Assembly: GCF_000006565.2 (NCBI RefSeq) | Contig: NC_031469.1 | Location: 1,818,583-1,882,582 of the forward strand | DNA: 64,000 bases | Origin: Toxoplasma gondii ME49 | Lineage: Eukaryota > Apicomplexa > Conoidasida > Eucoccidiorida > Sarcocystidae | Direction of reading: 5' to 3' | Shown here: one piece after another, positions 49,953-60,693 of the stretch | Layout of the letters: the number at the start of each line of letters is the position of its first letter | How positions within the stretch are numbered: the first letter of the stretch is position 1 | Notes under the pieces: model-generated | Told to the model about the DNA's origin: nothing | Seen by the model: the letters and a program-made list of their open reading frames with translations, nothing else | Databases searched by the model: none | Made by a program: the position numbers and the translations under genes

Positions 49953-52327
49953 TTATATATATATGTATATGAGTATTTTTGTTTCGCTTTCGCTGCCTTA
50001 CTCTTCACGCGTTGATGCGTCGTTCTCTCCACTCCCGTTGGTAAAAAGTGAAGACATGCTGTGACTTGCAGATGAGTAAACCTGGTGCGAAACTGGCAAA
50101 CGCGAGGGAGAGGAGAAACGCGCGCATATGAGTAGGAGTTGAAAGGTGCCTAGAAGCGCATAGAGAGAGACAGCAGGCCTGGAACGCGAAGAGAAGAGAC
50201 AGCGAAGGAGACAGAGGAGACGCAAAGGCAGGGTCGAGGGGCCTCAGTGTTCTTTAAGATGTCCACTGTCTGTGTCGAAACGATTTTGGATTGAGGCGAC
50301 TTTCACTGGTTTGTTTTGCGGTGTATAACGGACGGAATCAGTTCTTTGCTTTTCGGGTGTAGGTCCGGAAACTCCTCGGCGAGACATGGGGCTTTCTCTG
50401 CCCTGTACATACACCTGACGGCGCGCCGTGTGGACTTCTTCTTCATCTCACGCAATCTGCAGCTCCTGTCGCCCTTCCTCCTGATCGACGGGTGAGACTC
50501 GAAGCGAACCTTATTTTCTATGTCTCCTTTCATTTTTGCTTTTTTCAGTTCGTTCCCCTCTCCCTCTTCTTTCCTTCGCAGCCTTCTTCTCTTCATTTCT
50601 CCTCGCCTTTCCTCTCGGCTCTCTCTTCAGTCGTCTGCGCTTTCGTCCTCCCTCTCTTTTTCCTTTTCTTCTTCCATCGCTTCCGCGCTCCTGCCGGCAT
50701 TTCCTGTCCCCCCGCTTCCCTCTCTTGGGTGTGCAGGCGCGCGCGAGCATTCGTTTGTTTCTGCACAAGCATGGCGTCTGCGTGGATCTCGAGGGAACCT
50801 CAGGTCTGCCTCCCTCGGACGTTGGAGCCTCTGCCCGGCAGGCGGCTCGTCCTGCCGTTCGAGGGCCGACCGGCGTCGTTGCTGCGACTTCCTCTGCATC
50901 CACCTTTCCTCTCGTTGTCGACGGCGCGGTCGTCTGTCGGCTCGACCGGAAAGACTTCGCCTTCTGGCTGGAGACGTTCAGAGACCTGAAAAGCAGAGAA
51001 GCTGAAGACTTCAAGCAACACTGGGAGGTCGTCGGTTTCCCCCACAACGGGTGAGCAACGGAGGCGAAGCGAAGCCTTGGTCTCGCCATCCCTCTTCTCT
51101 GCGCTCTTCAATCCCGCCGCTCTGTGCGGAGGCCGTCGCCGCGTGGAGAGAACTCTCCCCATGCGTGACTTGGATGGTGTCATGGAGAGGGGGGGGGAGC
51201 GCCGTCGCGATATCTTTTCTAGGTGCTTGTGTCTTTCTCTCGGTCCGCGGGAGTGAGGCCAGCTGCATGGTGATCTGCATGCGCTCGCTGAGGTCGTTTC
51301 CTCTGCACACCGGGGGGGTTCGTGTCTTTCTGTGGGCGGCAGAACCTTTGCCTACGTTCTGAAGCGCTGCCGCTCGTCCTCTCTCAAGTTCTCTTCTCGC
51401 TCCACACTCAGATCTCTAGAGATGCCTTCGTCGACCTCCACGTTAAATATATATATATATATATATGTTTATGTATATATGTATGTATATGTATATATGT
51501 ATGTATATGTATATATGTATGTATATGTATAGGGATGTGAGTGTGGGTTTGTTTTTTGTTTCTGTGGTTTTCTCTCGCGTGTTTGCCTGCGTTGTTGATG
51601 GCATGTCGGTCTTTTGTTCGTGACCTTCAGAGGCAATCTGGAAAGCATTTTCATCTTCACCTTCCCTGGTCGTCTGGTGCGTCCGGTCCGCCACATCGAA
51701 AGTGGACGGTGAGGAAACCTGAAAAACAAGATAATCTCCACCGCATCTCTCAGCAACCTCGTCCTTCACACTGTTCCTACACAGAGCCCCCACACCCGAT
51801 ACTCTCCCTCGCGCATCCGACGTTCTAAATATTCTCTGCATGTATATGCGTATATGCAGTTATATATGTATGAATGCGTAGGTGTTTACATGTGTATATG
51901 CGTTTATATATATATATATATATAGATAGATAGATAGATAGATAGATAAATAGATATATAGATATATATACATGTGTGTATATGTATGTATAGATACGTA
52001 CATGTATGTATACGTATATCTTCCCTTATGTCTACGTGTGTATATTTATGGAGATTTGTGTTTCTGCCGCATGCCTCAAGCGGCCAGGACGAGTGAGGTG
52101 ACAAGCGACAAACGGAGCAACTGGCTTCGAAGCGCTGCACTCCAGAGGCGGTAAAAATGTTGTTTGCGTTTTTGAATTTGGCTCCTTTTCTTTCTCTGTG
52201 GAATCGATCGAGTAGAGGCCTGTCAGGACCCTAACTGTTTCGTTGCCATCCTTCAGATACATTGCTCCGCATGTGCATACACCAGCCTGGCTCCTCGTAT
52301 GCATACATGCATGTGCCCCCAATATCG

Positions 52328-52365
<38 letters not shown>

Positions 52366-55300
52366 AGATCATATGCCTCCCTACGCGTATGTGTATATGT
52401 TGTTTTCCTCGGAAATCTGTGTTTTTTCACCTTTGTGTGACTCGCCTTCGTGAGTCTCGGGTACAGAAGGCAAGTTCGCTTGTTGCGGTTTCCTTTCTTC
52501 AGCATCGAGTACATTGGCCCTCTGATGCAGCCGTGGGCAGCGATTGCATGCAGGCCGTCGGATGTGAAGCGCAGCGACCGCCTTCTTCGCCTCCACGGAC
52601 CGGTCGTGTCGGAAATTGTTTCTTCGTCTGTGTCGACGGACTCTCTCGCGAGCCGCTTCCAAGCTCTCTCTGTCGACAGCGCGTCGCAGGAGAGACACTC
52701 TGAGGAGACAGGAGAGACAGGAGAGACAGGAGAGACGGGAGAGAGCGGCAAGCGTTTCCCCCTCATCGCAGCCAACGAAGCTTCGGGCACAGACGCGCTC
52801 TTCTCTTTTAGCGCGCCTGTGAAATACGAATATGTCGAGTTAAAGTCTTCTGCCTTCCTCAGCATCGCTGCTAGTCTTACCCCCTATAGCCACCACAACC
52901 AGAGCCCCAGGTAGGCGCGAAGACAGGGAAGAAAAGCGTTGAAAAGCGAGAGAGGGTGTGCGTTCGAATCGAGCGTTCTCTCGCACATGGTTCGTGACGG
53001 ACTCCGTTCAGAGATGTAAGCGCAAGCGTGGATCTGCACAGCTTTGCCCGGATTTTGACCTCTCTTCATTGATGTTTATCTCGGCGTCCAATCGCGTACG
53101 ATGGCGACTCTGTCCACTAGGGAGAACGACGAGAGACTTTTCCTTCAGTGCTCTCTTGATTTCCGAAAAATCGAAGATACATATTAGCTGGTCTTCGCTC
53201 CGTTCTCTCCGTATCAGAAACCAAGTGTCACCTCTCTATACGAGCGGCCAGTATATGCAACTCTCCATCTCCAGGCATTGTTCTGGGCTTCTGTTTTTTC
53301 TTGTTTTCCTCGAATCATCTCTTGCTGGAGTGTGTCGGATTCTGTCTGCTGCTTCTCCATGTTCTCTGTCTTTCCTGCTTCCTCTTTCTGTGTCTTTCAT
53401 CCTCCGAGTCGCCTTCTTTGCTGATGTATCTCTCGTCTTCTCTCTCCTTGTGTCTCTCCCTCTCTCTCTGAAGACGTCGGTGTGGAGCCTCTGAGTTTCT
53501 TTTTCGCCGCTACTTCCTGAAAACAACCACGTGCGTCGTTTTTTGGTTCCTTGGCAACAACTCTCCATCTGGTTAATGGCACCTGTCGTTTGATTTCATT
53601 TTGTTTCATAAGGCTGTCCCCTGCATTTTCCTTTGATTCTTTTCAGGAACATCTATCAGTGCCAGATGTTGAAGCAGACGATGGGGACGCCTTTTCACTC
53701 GATTCCGTTTCGCCACGACAACAAGGCTTATCGACTCATCACTCCTCAGCGGCCTCTCGTTCGAACAGAAGATTATCGACGTTTCGATTTCGACGATTAC
53801 CCCAGTGGCGTCAACGCCGTCGTTGCCGTCATGTGCTACACAGGGTACGAATTCGCTCGCCGTCATCTCACATTTTTGCTCCTCCCGTTCTGCTTCTCTC
53901 CACACTCTCTGCTCTTCTTCTCGCTCGTTTTCTTGCCTTTCCTCGCACCCTCCTTGTTCCCTCGTCTCACAGTCGTCTGGCAGGCATCTCTCTCGCGCTG
54001 CAGTTCTCTGTTTAGTCTCTTCCCCCCGGTGTCGTCTCCCTCCAAACGGCGAACTCGCCTGCGCCGCTTCCTGCTTTGCTGCGCCGCTCTCTCCCTGTTG
54101 CGTTCGCGAGGATTTCGCTGCGCGCTGGAGCCTCGACTCTCGGGAGAGCACCTCTCCTGAGACTGCCCGGACAGAGAGTGACTGCATATACGCGTCCTCG
54201 GTTTGGAAATTCTGTTGTGTCTTAGATTCGACATGGAAGACGCCATGATTCTCAACAAAGGCTCGATGGAACGCGGCGCTTTCCACGGCTGCGTCTACAA
54301 ATCGAAAGTCATCGATGCTGCGCCTGCCTCAGCTCGTGCGGTAGGCGACAAACAGTGAAGCCCTCAACCATCGAAATGCATCCAGGGAGATTCCATACGT
54401 ACACACATGCATACAAACCATTCATAAATACATATATATATATATATATACATATATATGTGTGTGTATATGTATATAATGTGAGTGGGCATTGAGATGT
54501 TCACGGAAGTATACATACGTGTGTATACGCTTCAACATATATGCGTTCCTGCGGATGCATGAATGTGCACCGAAGTCTATTTCGATAGGGACGTCCGTTC
54601 GTAAGCATAAATGTTTATATATATATATATATATACTTATATTAGAATGTATAGAACGGTTTCAGTTGGATGTAGGATTTGTGAAAAGACATGTCAGTGT
54701 GGAGGGACATGCGTAAGGGATGTGATCGTTTCGAGAGACGCGGAGTGGATTTCTAGATGCGGTCCCCCAGGGCGAAACGAAGGGGAGTATATTTGGAGAT
54801 ACGAAGCTCCAGACACCTGCTTGCGATTTAGAAAGAGGTTCTTCATTTTTGTTCTCGTTTTTTAGGGCGCTGCTTCTCAATACACATTCGGCAACGTCAA
54901 CGAATTTGGCCGCAAGCACATAGCAACTTTGGATGGGGATGGCTTCCCTGCTATTGGAGCAAAAATTGAGAAAGGAAACACCTACTGCAGGTAAGCGTCT
55001 CTCTTGCTCTTCTTGTGCCGTTGCTCATTCTTTCTCCTCGACTCTTGGTTCGTTTATTGCTCCTGCTTTTTCAGGTCCCTTGCTCTTTCTCCTCTTCTCT
55101 TCTCTCTTCTCTCTCCTCTCCATTCTCTGTCCTCTTTTCACAATTCTATTTTCTCTCGTGTGTTCTGCTCTTGTCTCTCCTCTGTTCTCTGGCTGTCTCG
55201 CTCGCCCCTTAGCTTGTTGTCTCTCCTCCCTCTTCCCCGTCGTCTCCCTCTTTCCCCTCTTTCCCCTCTTTCCCCTCTTCTCTTTCTTCTCCTTCTTCTC

Positions 55301-56745
55301 CTTCTTCTCTTCTCTTCTCTCTGGCGTTGCGTTGCTCACCGCTTCTCTCGGGTCTTGCTCTCTGCTCACTTTGCCGGCTTTCTTTACTCTTCTGTGTCCG
55401 CTTGCAGGGTGCAGACGTCTTCGTCTTCCTCGTCGTTCGCCAGTAATGGAATTCAACATGCGTACAAAGACGGAGAGACCGCGTACGTGGATGGAGTAAC
55501 TTTCATTTCGCCTCCCGACGCAGCCCACGAGCGTCTAGCGAAATCGGGTCTCAAAGGCTGCAGAGCTTCTCTGCGCCTGCGCTGCGTGAGGAAACCTGTG
55601 ATCGGAGACAAATTCGCCTCGCGTCACGGACAGAAAGGCATTCTCTCCATGCTCTGGCCTCACGAAGACATGCCGTTCACCGTAAGTGGGCAGGCCCCCG
55701 AGAGAACTGGAGACAGGTCGACAGCTCGTTTAAGACGTTCATGTACCGCGAGAGAGACAGAGATGTGCATACAAATATTAGTGGAGACTTGGGGACATAA
55801 CACAGATAGAGAGACCGATTGATAAACAGATCCAGAAACAGGTAGAAGGAAATGCAGATAGAAAGTGATATGTGCATGTGAAGAGACCTTGACGGGCAGG
55901 GATATAGCTTTGACTTGTATATAGATACGTAGATAGAGATAGACACGCAGACAGTAAGCGGACGGTGATTTTCTTGCCAAGCAGCGATCGTAGGATGTAT
56001 CCTGCCTCGGGGGGATGAGGTACCCCCGTCGATCAATACAGGAATCGCCTTCGTTTCGAATTCTGGCTTTATCGGCGACTCTTTTGTCTCCTTCAGTATA
56101 AGACGGCAGGAGTGCTTGTATCGGTGCTCAGGGGTGCCTCGTCGAAAGCGAGGCGGATCCAGTTTCATCGTAGCGAAGTGAAGAATCTCGTCCGTTGAAT
56201 TTCTGTATTTTCTATTGTTTCTTCTATTTTTCAAATTTTTCTTTCAGGAATCCGGTCTCGTCCCCGACATTCTGTTCAACCCTCACGGCTTCCCCAGTCG
56301 TATGACCATTGGGATGTTGATCGAAAGCATGGCCGGAAAGGCCGCAGCTGTCCACGGAGCCTACCAGGTACTCTCCACATTAAATATTATATTTCCTTTT
56401 ATTTTTACTTTTGTAGTCACATAAAGACGTATATGCATGGAGAGTGGAGGGCAATACCACCTACTGTAAAACCCACACACACTTTTCTTTTATTTGTTCC
56501 TAAAAGAACATTCATGTATATACGTATGTATATATATACAAATATATGTATATATGTATATATATACATATGTATACTCTACAGAACGAGAGCTTATGTG
56601 TGTAATTCGTCTTCTAGCGGTTGCCTGGCCCAAGTCAGTGGGAATCACGAGTTAAGGGGGGGGCCTATGGCGATTCTGTCGCCACCTTGAATCACAAAAA
56701 AGAACATATGTCTGTGTATGTACACGTGCGTGCATGCAAACAAGC

Positions 56746-56776
<31 letters not shown>

Positions 56777-57095
56777 ATATTTATATGTACATAGGTGAAA
56801 GTGCTAGTTTCCAAAGCGTACACAGCTCGTACGACGCCTTGTGGGGTATGCAAAGAAGGGGACAAACTCGTAGAAGTTCTGGTATGTTAGATCTTTTTTT
56901 CGGTCTTCAAATGTACAGGATGCCACACCCTTCCGCGAGTTCCCTCCCCAATCGGCGGATGGAAAGAACAAATGGGTCGACCAAGGAGGGTACCACGGTG
57001 AGACAAATGTGGAGTGGAAACGCATGCGATCAAATGCCGACACGAAAATCAGGCGCGTTTCCCAGCCATCGATGCATACATGTATACCTATTCAC

Positions 57096-57128
<33 letters not shown>

Positions 57129-57269
57129 CATATAGATATATATCTATATATATACATATATATATATATATACATATAGATATATATATATGTAAGCTTA
57201 TGTGTTTGTTTGTACGGGTATCGAGACATACGTAGATATACATGGAGATGCTACGGATGCATATATAGA

Positions 57270-57323
<54 letters not shown>

Positions 57324-57737
57324 CATGCGTATTGTTAGTGAAAGGATATGTGTATGTAGATGCGTAGCGGGAGGGAGAGATTAGAAAAGGTCGCTGTCAG
57401 CGTTTGCCAAATTGTGTCTGGCCTTTAGTTATTTTTTCTGTCTTTCGTTTTTCTTTCCTCCAGGCTGGGTAAAGCGAGGCGAACGCTACAGGACACCCGA
57501 AGAGGAGCGGCAGGCGCAAGACGAACCTGAAACGCCTGTCGACTATTTCGGAAAAGCTCTCATGCGTGCAGGTGCGATCCCCTATACAGCCGATTTCCTT
57601 GCATTTTTCCTTATGCTTGTATGTATATATATACTTTTATCATGTACGTGTATGTATATATATACTTTTATCATGTACGTGTATGTATATATATACTTTT
57701 ATCATGTACGTGTATCTACACGGAGCTGTAGGCATCC

Positions 57738-57769
<32 letters not shown>

Positions 57770-59669
57770 CATCTTCGACTACAATTAGTTGCATACGTGT
57801 GCCTATGTATATATATATATATATATATATATGCACTTATGCGCATGTACAAAGTCAACTTCTTCTGTATCCCAGGTTTTTGCAGAAGCTGTTTGTCTGA
57901 AGGTTGGCTACTACGAGTTCGACTGGTGGTTTTGGTCGTGAGTGTCTTTGAATTCTTGCCGGAGGGTGTAAGCGTACAAGATGTGCTATCGTCACTGAAG
58001 TTTTCTCACCGACGTATCCGTTTTGCCATCTCTTGTTTTCTGCATGGCGTTGCAGGCGTGGTTGAGGCAAGGTTGAGAGTTTCTGTTTTCTTCCTCGCCG
58101 CCAGACGGATGTCTCAGTCGGTGTATCTGTGCGTTGCTCGACCCTGTCCAGTCGATCGTCTGGCCAAATTCGTTTTTTCTGTCCAAAAGTGGAAGCGAGC
58201 GTTCTGCCAATTCGCGCTGTTCCTTCTCTCCTGTCACTTTTTCTCCTTGCCAGGCTACCAGTATTACGGAACTGAGGAGCTGTACAGCGGCGTGTATGGA
58301 GTTCCTCTCACTGCACATATTTTCACAGGTCTCATTTACTATCAAAGACTGAGGCACATGGTACGCTCGCAAAACAAGAAACTCTCTGTTTTTTTTCGCG
58401 GAGTGTCCCAGCAAGTTTCGAAAGCCGACAGGTCTCTTCTTGACGCGTTTCACTGCAGGAAGAACTGCCCGTTTCCAAGTAGACTGCTGATGTTTAACGG
58501 ACATCTCAGAGAGTAGCCTTTTGGTCTCACCTGTGGCCTTTTGATGAACGTCGAGAAAGAAAGGAAACCGGAGTTCGCAACTTCAGTGAGTGCTTTGGAG
58601 GCACCTTTCGACTCAAGTGACATGCTTTCCAGTCAGACCGCTTGCGCTGTCTGTCGAGGCTGTCCAGAGGACTTTCAGGATCCAGATGTGTATCGATCCC
58701 GATGAATTTCCTGAGGCACGAATATGTGAATACATAGTCGTTTACCTGTTTGTGACTGGGGAGAAAAGCACACGCCCACAGATGCAAGGACGTTCTCTCC
58801 ATCTGTACGTCCGAGAACGTTTCATTTGTCTATGTCCATTGGAAAGTGCCTAGCGAGGCGCTTGCAGCGACACAGACCTTCCTGTCTGCATCATTTGCAC
58901 ACAAACACAAATGCATGTTGTTGTGTGTGTATGTGACTCCAGAAAGGAACTGTACGTTTGTTTCTTCTGGGACGCGTTTGGACAGCAGCAGTTGAACGGG
59001 AAGATGCAATGTTCTTCATGTTTTTCATGTTTTCCATGTTTTCCATGTTTTTCAGGTTACCGACAAACATCAAGTGCGTGCTACCGGTCCTGTCGATGCT
59101 CTGACGCACCAGCCTGTGAAAGGCAGGAAGAGACACGGAGGCGTTCGTTTCGGAGAAATGGAAAGAGATGCTTTGATTTCTCATGGCGCCGCAGCTCTTC
59201 TTCAAGATCGCTTGCTCCATGTACGTCCTCTACATTTTTTCCTCACCTGGACCTGTGTCACCCTCCGATCCGCGTCCTCACTCACACACTGCGTCTCTCT
59301 CTCTCTCGAGTCCTCACGAAATTGTGCCAAGCCAAGCTCAGCGACAACAGGTGTAACGCCGTTAATCTGTGTTAACGACTGTGTGGTTCTACGCGTGCAT
59401 TTGTCTCTGATTAATCCTATATGTGTACTGGCTGTTAGCCGACTTCTGTAACAAGCGACAGGCGGGGCGGGAATAGAGTATTCGCAGGTACCTACCGACG
59501 GGAGGCCACAGCGGTCGGCTGTGTCTGCTTGTCTGTCGAGGTGCCTGCGTCCAAGACCTGGTGTTGTATGTTTCAAAGTCATGCTTCAATCCGTCTTGTC
59601 TCAACAACCTCTTGGACTCGTACACATAGTGAATCTCATTCTCTCCCTTGATAGGACAAACCGACGTAT

Positions 59670-59719
<50 letters not shown>

Positions 59720-60693
59720 CTGTAGTGGAACGACCGTGTTTGTGCACGTACATCGATATGAGTTTGTGTAGATTGGATTTGTGTATAACTCTCTTGACTT
59801 TGTTTTGTGTTTTTTTCAGTGCTCGGATGCGCACAAGACGTTCTGTTGTCCATCGTGTGGCAGCATTCTGACACCATCGGCGGTGCCCAACCTGCGCGGG
59901 CGGACAGCGGGAGGAAAGCGCGCGGTCCCTTTCTGCAGAGTTTGCCAAGTTCCATGTCGTCTGATCATGGTCCCCTACGTCTTCAGGCAAGTGCGAAGGA
60001 AGCCAGATCCACCCGATCCGGCCTGTGGATTGTCTCCAGGCGCGTACACAGACAGCCTGACGATTCACCGCCTCGCGCGGGCGCTGCGCCTCCAGTGAAT
60101 GGACTTTGTTCACTTTCCCGGTAGACAGGAGGCGCGCGTCGGTATTTGTCGGGTGTCTTTCCTCCACTTCTGTGCTGCGGAGAAGAGTCGGGTGCTTGGC
60201 GGGGAGTTCTGAGTCGGATGAGGTTTGCTCGCACAAGAGGAACATTTGCAACGGCGCCGCCACAGACGGAGCCCTCTGACATCACATCTCGGGTGTCGAG
60301 GCACCCCGCGGACGCGGGGATCTCCGTTTGGGCGAGAAACAGGCTGACTCGTCTGCGTTGAGAGGTCGCAGAGAGATTATCGGGGTAAACATGGAGATCG
60401 ACAGCGTCCGTTCTGGTTTCCTGCAGCCTCTCGCGTCCGTAGACCTCTCTCGACATATGCATCTATGCATATATCAATAGGTTCGAATGGCTGGAGGGGC
60501 GGATATGCGTTGCAGCTCGATGTCTTCCCTGCTCTCCGATGTGCTTTGCCTCTTCAGATATCTGGCGAACGAGCTCGCGGCGATGAATGTGACAATTCGC
60601 TTGAAACTCGCAGAGTTCGGGCAGCCTCTCGATGTGAAGCCGCGGAGCCTTCCGGGCCTCGTGGAGCCCAAAGAAGGCCTTCGAGCTGGTTGA
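42206..60693 (+). CDS. RPA135: DNA-directed RNA polymerase I second-largest subunit (RPA135/POLR1B type)
   Basis: This is the beta-like catalytic-core subunit of the nucleolar polymerase that transcribes rRNA. Exons: 42206-42524, 44113-44379, 45177-45375, 45656-45926, 46592-46786, 47394-47513, 48107-48189, 48477-48558, 49701-49808, 50363-50491, 50737-51050, 51631-51708, 52503-52910, 53647-53844, 54226-54340, 54866-54990, 55408-55681, 56248-56367, 56919-56997, 57464-57571, 58254-58360, 59056-59220, 59820-59986, 60558-60693. All join in phase to 1388 aa (yeast Rpa135 is about 1200). Beta-subunit motifs in order are [129 protein letters not shown], and a C-terminal zinc site from CPSC (about residue 1298) and CRVC (about 1327). 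The Pol I call rests on [14 protein letters not shown] and the overall pattern. Exon 5 starts at 46592 because the nearer AG at 46479 gives an immediate stop. Exon 13 has a charged insertion. The last intron is GC-AG. Confidence 0.96.
42630..43602. repeat. Minisatellite of about 1 kb in RPA135 intron 1
   Basis: A unit of about 20-26 bp (CGCCTCTGAGTTCTCTCTCT and variants with CACC, CGTC or GTCTGT) is repeated roughly 45 times by eye between exon 1 and exon 2. Units differ by length of the CT run and by C/A and T/C changes. Some variant orders recur (for example near 43110-43200 and 43275-43350), suggesting segmental duplication within the array. The minus strand is one 357-codon open frame of Arg/Glu/Ser repeats, judged an artefact. 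Confidence 0.95.
44605..44760. repeat. (TA)n-rich tract in RPA135 intron 2
   Basis: TA and ATAAA runs with GATAGATA steps lie between exons 2 and 3. Confidence 0.85.
46430..46475. repeat. (TA)n tract in RPA135 intron 4
   Basis: A short TA run ends close to a decoy acceptor (TATCCGCAG at 46471-46479) that would introduce an in-frame stop if used. Confidence 0.85.
46800..46965. repeat. (TA)n tract just after RPA135 exon 5
   Basis: TATA runs with ATGCATAC interruptions begin within 15 bases of the GTAGGC donor of exon 5. Confidence 0.85.
48670..49032. repeat. Compound microsatellite (TA)n - (ATAC)n - (TA)n in RPA135 intron 8
   Basis: TA runs occupy 48.69-48.78 kb, an ATAC/CATA tetranucleotide run occupies 48856-48888, and another pure TA run ends at about 49030. 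Confidence 0.9.
49917..49975. repeat. (TA)n tract in RPA135 intron 9
   Basis: TATA with TTTATATA steps lies between exons 9 and 10. Confidence 0.85.
51445..52020. repeat. Microsatellite cluster flanking RPA135 exon 12
   Basis: TATGTATA repeats at 51447-51532 precede exon 12 (51631-51708). TA and GATA runs (GATA at about 51923-51950) follow it. The 78-nt exon is therefore flanked by repeats on both sides. Confidence 0.85.
52330..52365. repeat. (TA)n tract in RPA135 intron 12
   Basis: A pure TA run of about 30 bases lies upstream of exon 13. Confidence 0.85.
52700..52745 (+). repeat. In-frame 9-bp coding repeat in RPA135 exon 13
   Basis: GAGACAGGA is repeated about four times, the last copies altered to GAGACGGGA and GAGAGCGGC, encoding Gly-Glu-Thr units ([13 protein letters not shown]). 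It sits in an expanded, charged part of exon 13 between the LMQPW segment and the HNQSPR motif. Confidence 0.9.
54430..54640. repeat. (TA)n / (TG)n tracts in RPA135 intron 15
   Basis: A TA run at 54433-54455, a TGTGTG stretch, and a second TA run at 54616-54640 lie between exons 15 and 16. Confidence 0.8.
55240..55325. repeat. Polypyrimidine tandem tract in RPA135 intron 16
   Basis: CCCTCTTT units (three or four copies) grade into CTTCTTCTC units about 80 bases before the exon 17 acceptor. The plus strand is almost pure pyrimidine. Confidence 0.8.
56515..57335. repeat. (TA)n clusters around RPA135 exon 19
   Basis: TA runs occur at 56517-56575, 56745-56785, 57095-57190 and 57275-57322. The second group precedes and the later groups follow exon 19 (56919-56997), giving this 79-nt exon repeat-rich flanks. 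Confidence 0.85.
57618..57710. repeat. 31-bp tandem repeat, three perfect copies
   Basis: The 31-base unit starts TGTATGTATATATATAC and ends CATGTACG. It is repeated three times without mismatch in RPA135 intron 20, followed by two shorter (TA)n runs up to 57832. Confidence 0.95.
59011..59055 (+). repeat. 9-bp tandem repeat that ends in the exon 22 splice acceptor
   Basis: Five consecutive 9-mers (GTTCTTCAT, GTTTTTCAT, GTTTTCCAT twice, GTTTTTCAG) form the polypyrimidine tract before exon 22. The last copy differs from CAT to CAG and provides the acceptor dinucleotide. Confidence 0.9.
59670..59718. repeat. (TA)n tract in RPA135 intron 22
   Basis: TATATC steps pass into a pure TA run about 100 bases before exon 23. 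Confidence 0.85.
59987..60557 (+). other. GC-AG intron (last intron of RPA135)
   Basis: Exon 23 ends TACGTCTTCAG and is followed by GCAAGT, the classic GC donor context. The acceptor is TCTTCAG at 60551-60557. Removing it restores the conserved C-terminal helix [17 protein letters not shown]. Reading through gives a 37-residue alternative tail that stops at 60098 and lacks that helix. Confidence 0.85.

Noticed and set aside
51190..51440. Open frame [17 protein letters not shown] as an extra RPA135 exon
   Set aside because: Exons 51050 and 51631 join in phase without it and reproduce the family spacing before [11 protein letters not shown].
59983..60462. 159-codon minus-strand frame
   Set aside because: It lies within the GC-AG intron, antisense to RPA135, with no family match or splice signals.
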